Part shown: in pieces, positions 8,672-17,355 of the stretch | How the letters are laid out: every line of letters starts with the position of its first letter | Numbering within the stretch: the stretch's first letter is position 1 | Origin: Lachnospiraceae bacterium | Lineage (GTDB): Bacteria > Bacillota > Clostridia > Lachnospirales > Lachnospiraceae | Assembly: GCA_017544285.1 (NCBI GenBank) | Contig: JAFYEL010000035.1 | Location: 1 to 49,294, forward strand | Length of the DNA stretch: 49,294 nt | Reading direction: 5' to 3' | Position numbers and translations under genes: made by a program | Notes under the pieces: model-generated | Told to the model about the DNA's origin: nothing | The model's input: only the letters and a program-made list of their open reading frames with translations | Database searches by the model: none

Positions 8672-9673
8672 ATGTCTCAGATAAAGATCGACATCATAAT
8701 ACCAACCTATAAGCCGGACAAAAGCCTGTTTACGCTTATAGACTCACTTGAGGCTCAGACTATACCCCCCACGGGGATCATCATAATGAACACCGAGGAA
8801 AAGTATATCAACAACCTTCTCTTCGGTACGGATTTTCTTAAAAAACATCCCAAAGTACGTATCAAAAACATAGCAAAGCGTGAATTTAACCACGGGCGTA
8901 CCAGAAACGAGGGCGCAAAGCGCTCCGACGCCCGTGTTATCGTGTTTATGACCCAGGACGCTTTCCCGGAAAACGACCACCTGATAGAGGAGCTTATCAG
9001 ACCCCTTACGGACAAAGATGTGGCCGTGTCCTATGCCAGGCAGGTGGCTTCGGAGGATGCATCTCCCCTGGAGGTTTTTTCCAGGAATTTCAACTATCCC
9101 GACGAGGACATGATCAAGGGCGAAGAAGACAAAGAAAGGCTGGGCATAAAGACCTACTTCTGTTCGAATGTATGCGCCGCCTATAAAAAATACGTCTTCG
9201 ACGAGTTGGGAGGATTTGTAAACTACACCATCTTTAATGAAGATATGCTTTTTGCCGCCAAGGCGGTAAGGGCGGGGAAAAAGATCGCCTACGCTTCCAG
9301 GGCCAGGGTGATACATTCCCATGATTACTCCGGCAGACAGCAGTTTAAGCGGAATTTCGATCTGGGAGTCTCCCAGGCGGACCACCCCGAGGTCTTTGAG
9401 GAGCTGGGAAGCGAAAACGAGGGAATACGCCTTGTAAAGGGGACCGCCGAGTATCTTCTTTCCATAGGCAAACCCTTGCTGATCCCCAGGCTGGTGTGGC
9501 AGAGTTTCTGCAAGTTCAGAGGCTACAGGCTGGGCAAAAAATATAAAAAGCTTTCAAAGAAAAAGATCCTGCGCTGTACCATGAACCCCACCTACTGGCG
9601 CAGATACTGGGACCACAGCGAGATCCCGGAAAATGTGTACGCCGGCTACGGAAAAAGTGAAAAAGAAGGCTGA
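8672..9673 (+). CDS. GT2 glycosyltransferase, rhamnosyltransferase-like
   Basis: A 333-residue GT-A enzyme beginning IDIIIPTYKPD, with NHGRTRNEGAK near residue 75 and FMTQDAFP near 95 (the QD replaces the usual DxD), then FNEDMLFAAKAVRAGKKI near 190. The NHGxTRN and TQDA features are characteristic of rhamnosyltransferases of the RgpB/RfbF-like GT2 group. It starts 6 bp after the LCP gene, with no obvious ribosome site, so it is probably translated from the same transcript. It closes the first polysaccharide block. Donor sugar is inferred from family only. Confidence 0.88.
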   Translation: MSQIKIDIIIPTYKPDKSLFTLIDSLEAQTIPPTGIIIMNTEEKYINNLLFGTDFLKKHPKVRIKNIAKREFNHGRTRNEGAKRSDARVIVFMTQDAFPENDHLIEELIRPLTDKDVAVSYARQVASEDASPLEVFSRNFNYPDEDMIKGEEDKERLGIKTYFCSNVCAAYKKYVFDELGGFVNYTIFNEDMLFAAKAVRAGKKIAYASRARVIHSHDYSGRQQFKRNFDLGVSQADHPEVFEELGSENEGIRLVKGTAEYLLSIGKPLLIPRLVWQSFCKFRGYRLGKKYKKLSKKKILRCTMNPTYWRRYWDHSEIPENVYAGYGKSEKEG

Positions 9674-9719
9674 TTTCACAATTAGGTGTGGTTTTGAACA
9701 TATTTTCTTCACAAACTGG

Positions 9720-9728
9720 TGTTAGGAT
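9720..9728 (+). promoter_or_regulatory. Possible extended -10 upstream of HtrA gene
   Basis: TG at 9720-9721, one base, then TAGGAT (9723-9728). No -35 sits at a suitable distance. A perfect 10-bp palindrome CTCCCGGGAG (9770-9779) lies 23 bp before the chosen start codon and could be a regulator site. Both are weak calls. Confidence 0.3.
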
Positions 9729-9802
9729 TCTTTCTGTTGAATGAAAAAGAAAGTTCCTTCGAGCATGAGCTCCCGGGAGAACAGAAAGAAGAGGTAATGG
9801 AT

Positions 9803-11329
9803 ATGTATGACGAATTCGGAAGAGAGATAAACCCGGCACAGAACGAACAGACGGAGCCGAATACACAGACGACTCAGACCACACAGACTACACAGTTCAC
9901 CATGCCTACCCAGCCTACGGGATACACACAGTCATCCCCTTACTCGCAGGCACAGTACGCACAGTACAGGCAGTCGCAGGCGGCGCAGCAGGCAGGAGCA
10001 CAGCAGGCAGGAGCACAGCAGCATCAGGGCGGCCCGGGTTACGCAAGCCCCGTCACACCTCCCGTATACACCGCAAAGCAGCCCAAGCCCAAAAAGGAAA
10101 AGGGCAAGAGCGGTTTCTGGGGCAAGGCACTGGCGGCAATAGGCTGCGGAGTTCTCTTCGGACTTGTTGCCGGAACCATAATGTACGCCGTAAACTTCGT
10201 GGGTGAAAAATACTTCCCCACCCGGAAGGCAGAGATTTCCGCCGAGGAGTCACCCAGGGTTCCTTCAAAGCCCAGCATAGAGCAGACACAGCCCATATAT
10301 TCGGAGGCATCCGCGCTCACATCATCATCCCAGGCCACTGTAATGGATGCCAGCGCGGTGGCAGAGGACTGCATGCCCTCCATAGTTGCCATCACAAACA
10401 AATCCATCCAGTACTACCAGAGCTTCTGGGGGCTTCCCGGACAGTATGAGGCTCAGGCCAGTGGCTCCGGCATCATAGTCGGCGAAAACGAAAACGAGCT
10501 TCTGATAGTTACAAACAGCCATGTGATCGAGGATTCCACCGAGCTTACGGTTCAGTTTCAGGACGGAGAGTCCTGCGATGCGCAGATAAAGGGTTCCAAG
10601 AATGCACAGGATATAGCTGTCATCGCCGTGAAGCTTTCGGATCTTCCGGAAAGCACAAAAAAATCCATAAAGATCGCGACCCTGGGGGATTCGGATTCCG
10701 TAAAGGTCGGCGAGCCCGCCATTGCCATAGGAAACTCACTTGGCTACGGCCAGACGGTCACCGCAGGAGTTATAAGCGCTCTCAACAGAGACTTCACCGT
10801 TGATAACAACACCAAACAGGTCATCCAGACCGATGCGGCGATCAACCCCGGAAATTCAGGCGGAGCACTGCTCAATATTCGCGGTGAGGTCATCGGTATA
10901 AATGAGGCCAAGTATGCTTCCACCTCGGTTGAGGGAGTTGCCTACGCAATACCCATTTCCACCGCAAAGCCCATTATCGACGATCTGGCCACAAAGACCA
11001 CCCGTGCGGAGGTAAAAGAGAGCGAGCAGGGCTTCCTGGGAGTTACAGGCGTTGACGTGACCGAAGATGTCTCACAGATGTACGGACTTCCCTCAGGTGT
11101 ATATATCGCACAGGTCATCGAAAATTCCGCAGCCGAGAAGGCCGGCCTCGGAAAGGGCGACATCATAACGGAGTTTGACGGTGAGAGCGTATCCACCATG
11201 GAGGAGCTTAAGAACGCCGTTAGCCATTATGCAGCGGGCACCGAGGTAGAGCTCAGGGTTCAGTGCACGAGTGACGACGGCTACGAGGAAAAAGTAATCA
11301 AGGTAACCCTTGGCAAGAAAGAAGACTGA
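9803..11329 (+). CDS. HtrA/DegP-like membrane serine protease
   Basis: A 508-residue protein with a cytoplasmic N-terminal region (about 1-105) rich in Gln, Thr and Ala, one membrane helix (about 110-135), an extracellular trypsin-like domain and one PDZ domain (about 415-505). The catalytic triad is visible as His240 in TNSHVIE, Asp270 in AQDIAVI and Ser352 in NPGNSGGAL. HtrA proteases degrade or refold damaged exported proteins at the cell surface. I chose the ATG at 9803 because GAGG lies 8 bp upstream; an ATG at 9797 is too close to it. The low-complexity region contains a 15-bp tandem duplication. The stop overlaps the next start as TGATG, which suggests translational coupling with the glucosaminidase-like protein. 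Confidence 0.93.
   Translation: MYDEFGREINPAQNEQTEPNTQTTQTTQTTQFTMPTQPTGYTQSSPYSQAQYAQYRQSQAAQQAGAQQAGAQQHQGGPGYASPVTPPVYTAKQPKPKKEKGKSGFWGKALAAIGCGVLFGLVAGTIMYAVNFVGEKYFPTRKAEISAEESPRVPSKPSIEQTQPIYSEASALTSSSQATVMDASAVAEDCMPSIVAITNKSIQYYQSFWGLPGQYEAQASGSGIIVGENENELLIVTNSHVIEDSTELTVQFQDGESCDAQIKGSKNAQDIAVIAVKLSDLPESTKKSIKIATLGDSDSVKVGEPAIAIGNSLGYGQTVTAGVISALNRDFTVDNNTKQVIQTDAAINPGNSGGALLNIRGEVIGINEAKYASTSVEGVAYAIPISTAKPIIDDLATKTTRAEVKESEQGFLGVTGVDVTEDVSQMYGLPSGVYIAQVIENSAAEKAGLGKGDIITEFDGESVSTMEELKNAVSHYAAGTEVELRVQCTSDDGYEEKVIKVTLGKKED
9986..10015 (+). repeat. 15-bp tandem duplication in HtrA N-terminal coding region
   Basis: CAGCAGGCAGGAGCA occurs twice head to tail (9986-10000, 10001-10015), followed by a partial third copy. 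It encodes QQAGA units in the cytoplasmic low-complexity region. Confidence 0.9.
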
Positions 11330-13650
11330 TGAAAAAAAACGGGATACGTTATTTTCTGACGGTGAATCTCATATTAGTTATGTTAACCGGCAGGGCAATG
11401 TCTGTAATGGCATTGCCCTTTTCGGGTTATGAGGAGGAGGTTTTTGGCGCAGTCTCTGAGGAGGTTATGAGCGTGGCCGAAGAGGCTGCGGATTCCGGAG
11501 TTTCGGATTTCCCCGAAAGCTACCAAAGCAAGCTGAATGCCATCTCCAAGGCACATCCCTCATGGAAGTTCTCAAGGCTTGACGTGGATGTATCCTGGGA
11601 TGATGCGGTAAAGAACGAAATGGAAGGCGACCGCAGCTGGATAGAGGGCAGTGCGGACTCCGCCTATGTAAATAAATCCGCCTCCAGAGGAGGCAACTGG
11701 TACCTGGCTACAAAGGCCGGGGTAGAGTATTACATGAATCCCCTCACCTATCTTGACGAAACCCACATCTTTGCCTTTGAGGGCATGTCCTATGACGGCA
11801 GCTACCAGACAAAGGCCGTTCTGGACAAAATGCTCTCCGGCACCTTTATGAGCGGAAAAATCCCCGGCAGCAGCACGACCTACTCGGATGCTTTCATAGA
11901 GATCGGCTCATCTTCAAAGGTTAAGGCCAGCCCTCTTTTTCTAGCCGCCAGGGTAAAGCAGGAACAGGGCAGCGGAAACGGAGACATGATCTCCGGAACC
12001 GTGAAGGGCTACGAAGGCTATTACAACTATTTCAACATAAAGGCCAGCGGAAGCACAAAGGCCGAAATCGTAAAGAACGGCCTGACCTACGCCTCCACCG
12101 GCTCCGATTTTGGGCGTCCCTGGAACACCCGGTACAAGAGCCTTCTGGGAGGTTCCGAATATGTAGCCCAGGGGTATATCCAAAAGGGTCAGGATACCGT
12201 ATACCTTCAGAAATTCAACCTGGTGTACAAGCCCTATTACGGCCACCAGTACATGCAGAACATCAGGGCGCCCCTGTCCGAGGGAGCAACCTCGGCCAAG
12301 GCTTACAAAAACGCCGGTGCCCTTGACAATGCCTTTGTTTTCAAGATCCCGGTCTTCAAGGACTTCAAGGGTGAGGCCGGCGGAGGCAGCTCCGGTCCCG
12401 AAGAGGAAAAGACAAAGGAGCTTTCGGCCTTGGAATTCGCAGGTTCTCAGCTTGATCTTCACACCGGTGAGCAAAAGCAGCTGGCAGTCACCTACAAACC
12501 CACCGATGCGGGTATTTCCTTTGAGGATCTGACCTTCGCATCCGCAGACACATCCGTAGCCATGGTGGACGCATACGGCCTTGTGAAGGCCGTGGGAGAG
12601 GGCGAGACCCTTGTGACGGCAACCTTCAAGGGTGAAAAAGCCGAAGTCACCGCATCTATAGCGGTGAAGGTCAGCAGATTTAAGGTCAGCTTCCACGATG
12701 TGAGCGGCAATCTCATTTCCGTTGAGAGTGCGGATCTGGGCTCGCGTTTTTCCGAAGTCTTCCCCGGCTCCGAATCGGAGCTGCGGAGGGGGACCGGTCC
12801 TGAGGGGCTGCGTTTCGCGGGATGGTTTTCAAAGCCTGAGGGCAAGGGCCTGAGACTGTACGATGATTTCAGGATAAATTCGGATATCGACGCCTATCCC
12901 TGCTACATCAGCGTAAGCTCATCTGTGGTCATAACCCCCGTGGGAGATTATTACTACACAGGCTATGCCATAAAGCCGCCGGTGGAGGTTTACTGCGACG
13001 GCGAGAAGCTCGGGAAAAAAGAGTTTAAGGTAACCTATAAAAAGAATAAAAAGCCCGGCGAGGCACAGATAGTGATAAATGCCAAAAAGAGCCGGGGCTT
13101 CGTTCAGACAGTGAATTTCAATATACTCGAAGTAGACGTGGACGAGGAATACTTCACTGTCATGCCCGTAAAGACAGTGGCAAAGGGCAAACCGGTCTAT
13201 GGCAAGCCCAAGGTCTATTATCTGGGAAGGCTCCTTAAAAAGAGCAGGGATTACATCATAGACTATCCCCGCGGAGCCGATGCCAATGCCTACAGCGCCG
13301 TGGGAATCTATCCCATAAAGATCACTTTCGGCGGAAATTATAACGGGATGATCATGACCTGGCAGAAGGTCACCGCAAAGAAGGAAAAGGCCGAAGCCCT
13401 GAAATCCTTAAAGGGTTCGGAGGTGTCGCCCGTTACGGACTTTGACTTTGACGAAAAGTCGGCCCCGGGATATTACCGCCAGAAAAATGTGCGCGTTACC
13501 GACAGGGACGGCAACTCCCTTAAGCGGGGCCGTGATTTTGAAGTCTTCTATCAGAAGGATACGGGTCCCGGAACCGCGGTGATGACAATAAAGGGCATAG
13601 GAAAATATAAGGGGACCTTAAAGAGAAAGTATAAAATAGTGAATTATTGA
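11329..13650 (+). CDS. Secreted N-acetylglucosaminidase-like protein with Ig-like domain
   Basis: A 773-residue exported protein. Residues 1-29 form a signal peptide, with possible cleavage after VMA. The glucosaminidase-like domain (about 60-345) starts with FPESYQSKLNAISKAHPSW and contains YMNPLTYLDETHIFAFE and AARVKQEQG, motifs shared with clostridial peptidoglycan N-acetylglucosaminidases; a Glu in these segments is the likely catalytic acid. A BIG2-type Ig-like domain follows (about 368-450), then about 320 residues of beta-rich repeats of unknown class with three similar units containing YxGY/PVxVYxxGxxL-like phrases. No sortase signal or anchor is seen. The 1-bp overlap with htrA (TGATG) suggests joint production, perhaps with HtrA as quality control for exported hydrolase. 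Confidence 0.8.
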   Translation: MKKNGIRYFLTVNLILVMLTGRAMSVMALPFSGYEEEVFGAVSEEVMSVAEEAADSGVSDFPESYQSKLNAISKAHPSWKFSRLDVDVSWDDAVKNEMEGDRSWIEGSADSAYVNKSASRGGNWYLATKAGVEYYMNPLTYLDETHIFAFEGMSYDGSYQTKAVLDKMLSGTFMSGKIPGSSTTYSDAFIEIGSSSKVKASPLFLAARVKQEQGSGNGDMISGTVKGYEGYYNYFNIKASGSTKAEIVKNGLTYASTGSDFGRPWNTRYKSLLGGSEYVAQGYIQKGQDTVYLQKFNLVYKPYYGHQYMQNIRAPLSEGATSAKAYKNAGALDNAFVFKIPVFKDFKGEAGGGSSGPEEEKTKELSALEFAGSQLDLHTGEQKQLAVTYKPTDAGISFEDLTFASADTSVAMVDAYGLVKAVGEGETLVTATFKGEKAEVTASIAVKVSRFKVSFHDVSGNLISVESADLGSRFSEVFPGSESELRRGTGPEGLRFAGWFSKPEGKGLRLYDDFRINSDIDAYPCYISVSSSVVITPVGDYYYTGYAIKPPVEVYCDGEKLGKKEFKVTYKKNKKPGEAQIVINAKKSRGFVQTVNFNILEVDVDEEYFTVMPVKTVAKGKPVYGKPKVYYLGRLLKKSRDYIIDYPRGADANAYSAVGIYPIKITFGGNYNGMIMTWQKVTAKKEKAEALKSLKGSEVSPVTDFDFDEKSAPGYYRQKNVRVTDRDGNSLKRGRDFEVFYQKDTGPGTAVMTIKGIGKYKGTLKRKYKIVNY

Positions 13651-13658
13651 CGCTGATA

Positions 13659-13667
13659 TGGTATTAT
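13659..13667 (+). promoter_or_regulatory. Extended -10 promoter for carbamate kinase homologue
   Basis: TG (13659-13660), G, then TATTAT (13662-13667). The TTGACG at 13647 is too close to act as -35. The predicted start is near 13674, giving a leader of about 32 nt with GGAGGA at 13694-13699. Confidence 0.5.
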
Positions 13668-13705
13668 TCCGATTAAGGATCTTTTAAGCTTATGGAGGAA
13701 AGATT

Positions 13706-14647
13706 ATGAGCAAAAAAAGAGCAGTGGTTTCCCTGGGCCACGAGGCACTGGGTTATACGATACTTGAGCAGTGGGATGCGGTAAAGGAGACCGCAAAGGC
13801 GCTGGCGGATCTGATAGAGGCCGATTACCAGCTTGCCATAACCCATTCCAACGGCCCCCAGGTATCCATGATACACAAGGCCATGACGGAGCTTCGCAGG
13901 ATATATCCCGATTACACGCCGGCTCCCATGTGCGTGTGCTCGGCCATGAGCCAGGGCTACGTGGGCTACGATATACAGAATTCGCTGAAGAGCGAGCTTC
14001 TCATGAGGGGCATCTCAAAGAGTGTGAGCACCATACTCACCCAGGTCACGGTGGATCCCTATGACGAGGCTTTCTATGAGCCCCAGAAGGTCATTGGCAG
14101 ACACATGACCCCGGAGGAGGCTGCCATGGAGGAGCGCAAGGGCAATTACGTGAAGGAGGATCCCGGAAGGGGCTTCAGACGCGTGGTAGCCGCACCCGCA
14201 CCCATCGATATAGTAGAGCTTGGAGCCATCCGGACCCTTCTTGACAACGACCAGGTGGTTATAGCCTGCGGCGGCGGCGGTATTCCCGTCATTGAACAGA
14301 AGCATGTGCTGAAGGGAGCTTCCGCAGTCATTGAAAAAGACGCCATAGCCGCAAAGCTGGCCATAGACGTGGAGGCCGATGAGCTTATCATCCTTACGGG
14401 AGTAGACTCCGTGATGCTTGGCTTTGGAACCGACAAGGCAACTCCCATCTCGTCCATGACCACGGATGAGGCAAAAAAGTATATAGAACAGAAAGAGTTT
14501 GAGGAGGGTACCATGCTTCCCAAGATCGAAGCGGCCATACGTTTCCTGGATAAAAATCCCAAAGGACGTGTGCTCATAACCTCCATCAGGGCCACCGCCG
14601 ATGCCCTTAAAGGCAGGACCGGAACTTTGATCAAAAAAAACTCTTGA
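13706..14647 (+). CDS. Carbamate kinase-like amino acid kinase family protein
   Basis: A 313-residue protein of the amino acid kinase fold, closest in overall layout to carbamate kinase, which makes ATP and carbamate from carbamoyl phosphate and ADP. The central and C-terminal regions fit: VIACGGGGIPV near 190, VIEKDAIAAKLA near 212, LTGVDSV near 232 and the Lys-rich end. The N-terminal glycine motif GGNAL of the family is replaced by GHEAL (residues 11-15), and GNGPQVG by SNGPQVS (48-54). These changes affect nucleotide/phosphate-binding loops, so activity on carbamoyl phosphate is not certain. No arginine deiminase or ornithine carbamoyltransferase gene lies nearby. It has its own extended -10 promoter and a strong GGAGGA site 6 bp before the ATG. 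Confidence 0.75.
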   Translation: MSKKRAVVSLGHEALGYTILEQWDAVKETAKALADLIEADYQLAITHSNGPQVSMIHKAMTELRRIYPDYTPAPMCVCSAMSQGYVGYDIQNSLKSELLMRGISKSVSTILTQVTVDPYDEAFYEPQKVIGRHMTPEEAAMEERKGNYVKEDPGRGFRRVVAAPAPIDIVELGAIRTLLDNDQVVIACGGGGIPVIEQKHVLKGASAVIEKDAIAAKLAIDVEADELIILTGVDSVMLGFGTDKATPISSMTTDEAKKYIEQKEFEEGTMLPKIEAAIRFLDKNPKGRVLITSIRATADALKGRTGTLIKKNS

Positions 14648-14672
14648 CAAGATGAACCATTAGGCATATAAT
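14644..14672 (+). promoter_or_regulatory. Consensus sigma-A promoter for cysK
   Basis: TTGACA (14644-14649), exactly 17 bp, then TATAAT (14667-14672). Both boxes match consensus at every base. The -35 overlaps the stop codon of the carbamate kinase homologue. The predicted start is near 14679. Confidence 0.85.
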
Positions 14673-14683
14673 CCTTTTCATAC

Positions 14684-14699
14684 TAATCCAGTAGGAATA
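14684..14699 (+). promoter_or_regulatory. Inverted-repeat operator candidate in the cysK leader
   Basis: TAATCC-AGTA-GGAATA is a 16-bp dyad with one mismatched pair, placed at about +5 to +20 of the predicted transcript. Such a position suits a repressor. Rrf2-family regulators of sulfur metabolism (CymR/IscR types) are a plausible owner because they control cysK in Firmicutes, but no regulator gene is in the window and I cannot match a known consensus with certainty. Confidence 0.4.
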
Positions 14700-14725
14700 C
14701 AGGAGTTTGAAAGGGAGGCCATAAA

Positions 14726-15661
14726 ATGGGAAAAATAGCAAAGAACGCAACCGAACTCATAGGACATACACCTCTTCTTGAGCTCACGAACTACTCAAAG
14801 GCCGAAGGCCTTGAGGCAAGGGTCCTGGGCAAGCTGGAGTATTTCAATCCTGCCGGCTCCATAAAGGACAGGATAGCCCTGGCAATGATAGAGGACGCCG
14901 AAAAGTCCGGAAAGCTTAAGAGCGGGACTACCATAATAGAGCCCACCTCAGGGAACACAGGTATCGGCATCGCATCTGTTGCAACCGCAAAGGGTTACAA
15001 GGCGATACTCACAATGCCCGAGACCATGTCGGTGGAGCGCCGCAACATGCTGAAGGCCTACGGTGCACAGATCGTGCTCACCGACGGCGCAAAGGGTATG
15101 AAGGGTGCCATCGCCAAAGCTGAGGAGCTGAACAAAGAGATCGAAGGCTCCATAGTCCTGGGCCAGTTCGACAACCCCGCAAACCCTGCAGTCCACAAAG
15201 CTACCACCGGTCCCGAGATCTGGGATGACACTGACGGAAAGGTAGACATCTTCGTGGCAGGCGTGGGCACAGGCGGAACCGTCACCGGAGTCGGTGCGTA
15301 CCTTAAGGAAAAGAATCCGAACGTACAGGTTGTTGCGGTAGAGCCCGCATCTTCACCCGTACTTTCGAAGGGAACACCCGGACCTCATAAGATCCAGGGT
15401 ATCGGCGCAGGCTTTGTTCCCGCAGTTCTTGATACAAAGATATATGATGAGATAATCCCGGTTGAAAACGAAGATGCCTTTGCAGCAGGCAAAAAGTTCG
15501 CAAGAGCCGAAGGCGTGCTGGTGGGTATTTCCGCAGGAGCGGCTATATGGGCAGCAACCCAGCTGGCAAAGAGACCGGAGAACAAAGGAAAGACCATTGT
15601 GGCCATCCTTCCCGATTCAGGAGACAGATATTTCTCGACACCCCTGTTCACGGAGGACTGA
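14726..15661 (+). CDS. cysK: Cysteine synthase A (O-acetylserine sulfhydrylase)
   Basis: A 311-residue PLP enzyme that makes cysteine from O-acetylserine and sulfide in the cytoplasm. The PLP lysine is Lys47 in [11 protein letters not shown]; the substrate loop TSGNTG (about 74-79), the phosphate-binding GTGGTVTG (about 175-182) and the C-terminal GISAGAA (about 267-273) are intact. Length is standard. It has a strong GGGAGG ribosome site, a consensus promoter with a possible operator, and the methionine transporter genes start 22 bp downstream, so cysteine synthesis and methionine uptake appear co-regulated. Confidence 0.97.
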   Translation: MGKIAKNATELIGHTPLLELTNYSKAEGLEARVLGKLEYFNPAGSIKDRIALAMIEDAEKSGKLKSGTTIIEPTSGNTGIGIASVATAKGYKAILTMPETMSVERRNMLKAYGAQIVLTDGAKGMKGAIAKAEELNKEIEGSIVLGQFDNPANPAVHKATTGPEIWDDTDGKVDIFVAGVGTGGTVTGVGAYLKEKNPNVQVVAVEPASSPVLSKGTPGPHKIQGIGAGFVPAVLDTKIYDEIIPVENEDAFAAGKKFARAEGVLVGISAGAAIWAATQLAKRPENKGKTIVAILPDSGDRYFSTPLFTED

Positions 15662-15683
15662 CCGCAGGTAAACGGGGATTGAA

Positions 15684-16682
15684 ATGTCTGAAGCGATCAT
15701 TGAGATTAAGGACCTGTCGAAGCGTTTTGAGACAAAGGAAGGGGCGGTTGACGCCCTGAAAAATATAAGCCTCACCATACACAAGGGCGATATCTACGGC
15801 ATCATCGGAATGTCCGGAGCCGGAAAGAGTACCCTGGTGCGATGTCTCAACTTTCTGGAAAAGCCCACCTCGGGCACCGTTACGGTGGAGGGAGAGGAGC
15901 TTTCCTCGCTGGATCACAGGCAGCTGCGAAAAAAGCGTACGGGTATCGGCATGATATTCCAGAGCTTCAACCTTCTCATGCAGCGCAGCGTTATCGACAA
16001 TGTATGCTTTCCGCTGGAAATAGCAGGGGAGAATAAGAAAAACGCCAGAAAGCGTGCAGCGGAGCTGCTTGAGGTGGTGGGACTTTCGGACAAACAGTCC
16101 GCCTATCCCGCACAGCTTTCGGGCGGACAGCAGCAGAGGGTCGCAATAGCAAGGGCGCTTGCCACAAACCCCAGGATCCTGCTGTGTGACGAGGCTACCA
16201 GCGCCCTGGATCCCAACACCACCAAGTCCATACTTGAGCTGCTGAGGGATATAAATCAAAAATACGGCATTACCATAGTCATCATAACCCATTCCATGTC
16301 GGTGGTCGAAGAGGTCTGCACTCACGTGGCCATAATAGACAACGGAAATCTTGCCGAGAGCGGAAGAGTGACGGATGTCTTTGCTCATCCCAAGTCCGAA
16401 GCCGGCAAGGCCCTGGTACTCAGGGACAGCCGTACTGCCGACGGAATGAAGGAGGGCAGGCCCATAAGGATAGCTTTTGTAAGCAATTCCTCCTACGAGC
16501 CGGTCATCGCCAACCTGGTCCTCGAATTCAAGACTCCGGTAAACATCATGTATGCCAACACCAAAGACGTGGAAGGCATAGCGGCAGGGGAAATGCTTTT
16601 GACACTGCCCGAGGACAAGACCATCGGAGACAGGATGATACAGTACCTTAAAGACCGCGGACTTGATGTGGAGGAGATCTGA
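15684..16682 (+). CDS. metN: Methionine ABC transporter ATP-binding protein
   Basis: A 332-residue ABC ATPase that powers import of methionine (D- and L-) by MetNIQ at the inner face of the membrane. Walker A GMSGAGKST is at residues 42-50, the signature LSGGQQQ near 148, Walker B ILLCDEATSALDP near 168 and the switch His in ITHSMSVV near 203. The C-terminal NIL domain (about 255-332), which senses methionine in E. coli MetN and shuts transport, is present. It lies in cysK-metN-metI-metQ order with 1 bp to metI. Confidence 0.95.
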   Translation: MSEAIIEIKDLSKRFETKEGAVDALKNISLTIHKGDIYGIIGMSGAGKSTLVRCLNFLEKPTSGTVTVEGEELSSLDHRQLRKKRTGIGMIFQSFNLLMQRSVIDNVCFPLEIAGENKKNARKRAAELLEVVGLSDKQSAYPAQLSGGQQQRVAIARALATNPRILLCDEATSALDPNTTKSILELLRDINQKYGITIVIITHSMSVVEEVCTHVAIIDNGNLAESGRVTDVFAHPKSEAGKALVLRDSRTADGMKEGRPIRIAFVSNSSYEPVIANLVLEFKTPVNIMYANTKDVEGIAAGEMLLTLPEDKTIGDRMIQYLKDRGLDVEEI

Positions 16683-16683
16683 C

Positions 16684-17355
16684 ATGGATGAAGGAATGGC
16701 TTTAATGCTGGTTGAAGGCATAAGGGATACGCTTCTGATGACCGTCGTATCAACGTTTTTTGCCTATGTGATAGGACTTCCCCTGGGAATAGTCCTGGTA
16801 GTAACCTCAAAGAACGGGCTTAAGCCCAACGCTCCGGTGTACAAAACGCTGGATTTTATAGTTAACATCCTCCGCTCCGTACCCTTTCTCATCCTTCTCA
16901 TAACTGTGATACCCATCACAAAGTTTATCGTGGGAAAGAGCTACGGCAGCGCAGCCACCATAGTGCCGCTTACCATTGCGGCGGCTCCCTTTGTGGCAAG
17001 ACTGGTTGAGCAGTCGCTGGCGGAGGTTGATAAGGGAGTGATAGAGGCAGCCCAGTCCATGGGTGCTTCCACGCTCACCATAGTTACAAAGGTACTGCTG
17101 GCAGAGTCCAGGACCTCACTCATTGTGGGCAGTACCATCGCTACGGCTACCATCCTCGGTTACTCCGCAATGGCCGGAGTCGTAGGAGGAGGCGGACTGG
17201 GCGATATCGCCGTCAGGTACGGCTACTACAGATATCAGACGGATGTCATGTTCATAACGGTAATCTTGCTGGTGGCGCTGGTTCAGCTGCTCCAGTACAT
17301 CGGAATGAACATCTCACGCCGATTTGATAAGAGGAATAAAGGAGGATCATTATGA
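16684..17355 (+). CDS. metI: Methionine ABC transporter permease
   Basis: A 223-residue permease with five membrane helices, the partner of MetN and MetQ. The coupling-helix EAA region appears as EVDKGVIEAAQSMGAS (about 119-134), followed by a helix rich in Ala/Gly with GVVGGGGLGDIA near 170. I chose the ATG at 16684 because GGAGGA lies 8 bp upstream; an in-frame ATG at 16663 would overlap metN and lacks a ribosome site. It overlaps metQ by 4 bp (ATGA). Confidence 0.94.
   Translation: MDEGMALMLVEGIRDTLLMTVVSTFFAYVIGLPLGIVLVVTSKNGLKPNAPVYKTLDFIVNILRSVPFLILLITVIPITKFIVGKSYGSAATIVPLTIAAAPFVARLVEQSLAEVDKGVIEAAQSMGASTLTIVTKVLLAESRTSLIVGSTIATATILGYSAMAGVVGGGGLGDIAVRYGYYRYQTDVMFITVILLVALVQLLQYIGMNISRRFDKRNKGGSL

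Noticed and set aside
9719-9802. Longer N-terminus for the HtrA protease from a TTG at 9719
   Set aside because: The extra residues are not conserved-looking and lack a ribosome site; GAGG at 9791-9794 fits the ATG at 9803.
14673-14725. SAM (S-box) or T-box riboswitch upstream of cysK-metNIQ
   Set aside because: The leader is about 47 nt with only a short dyad; there is no room for either structure.
15648-16721. 357-codon minus-strand frame opposite metN
   Set aside because: Shadow of metN, which has intact ABC motifs and sits in a metNIQ operon.
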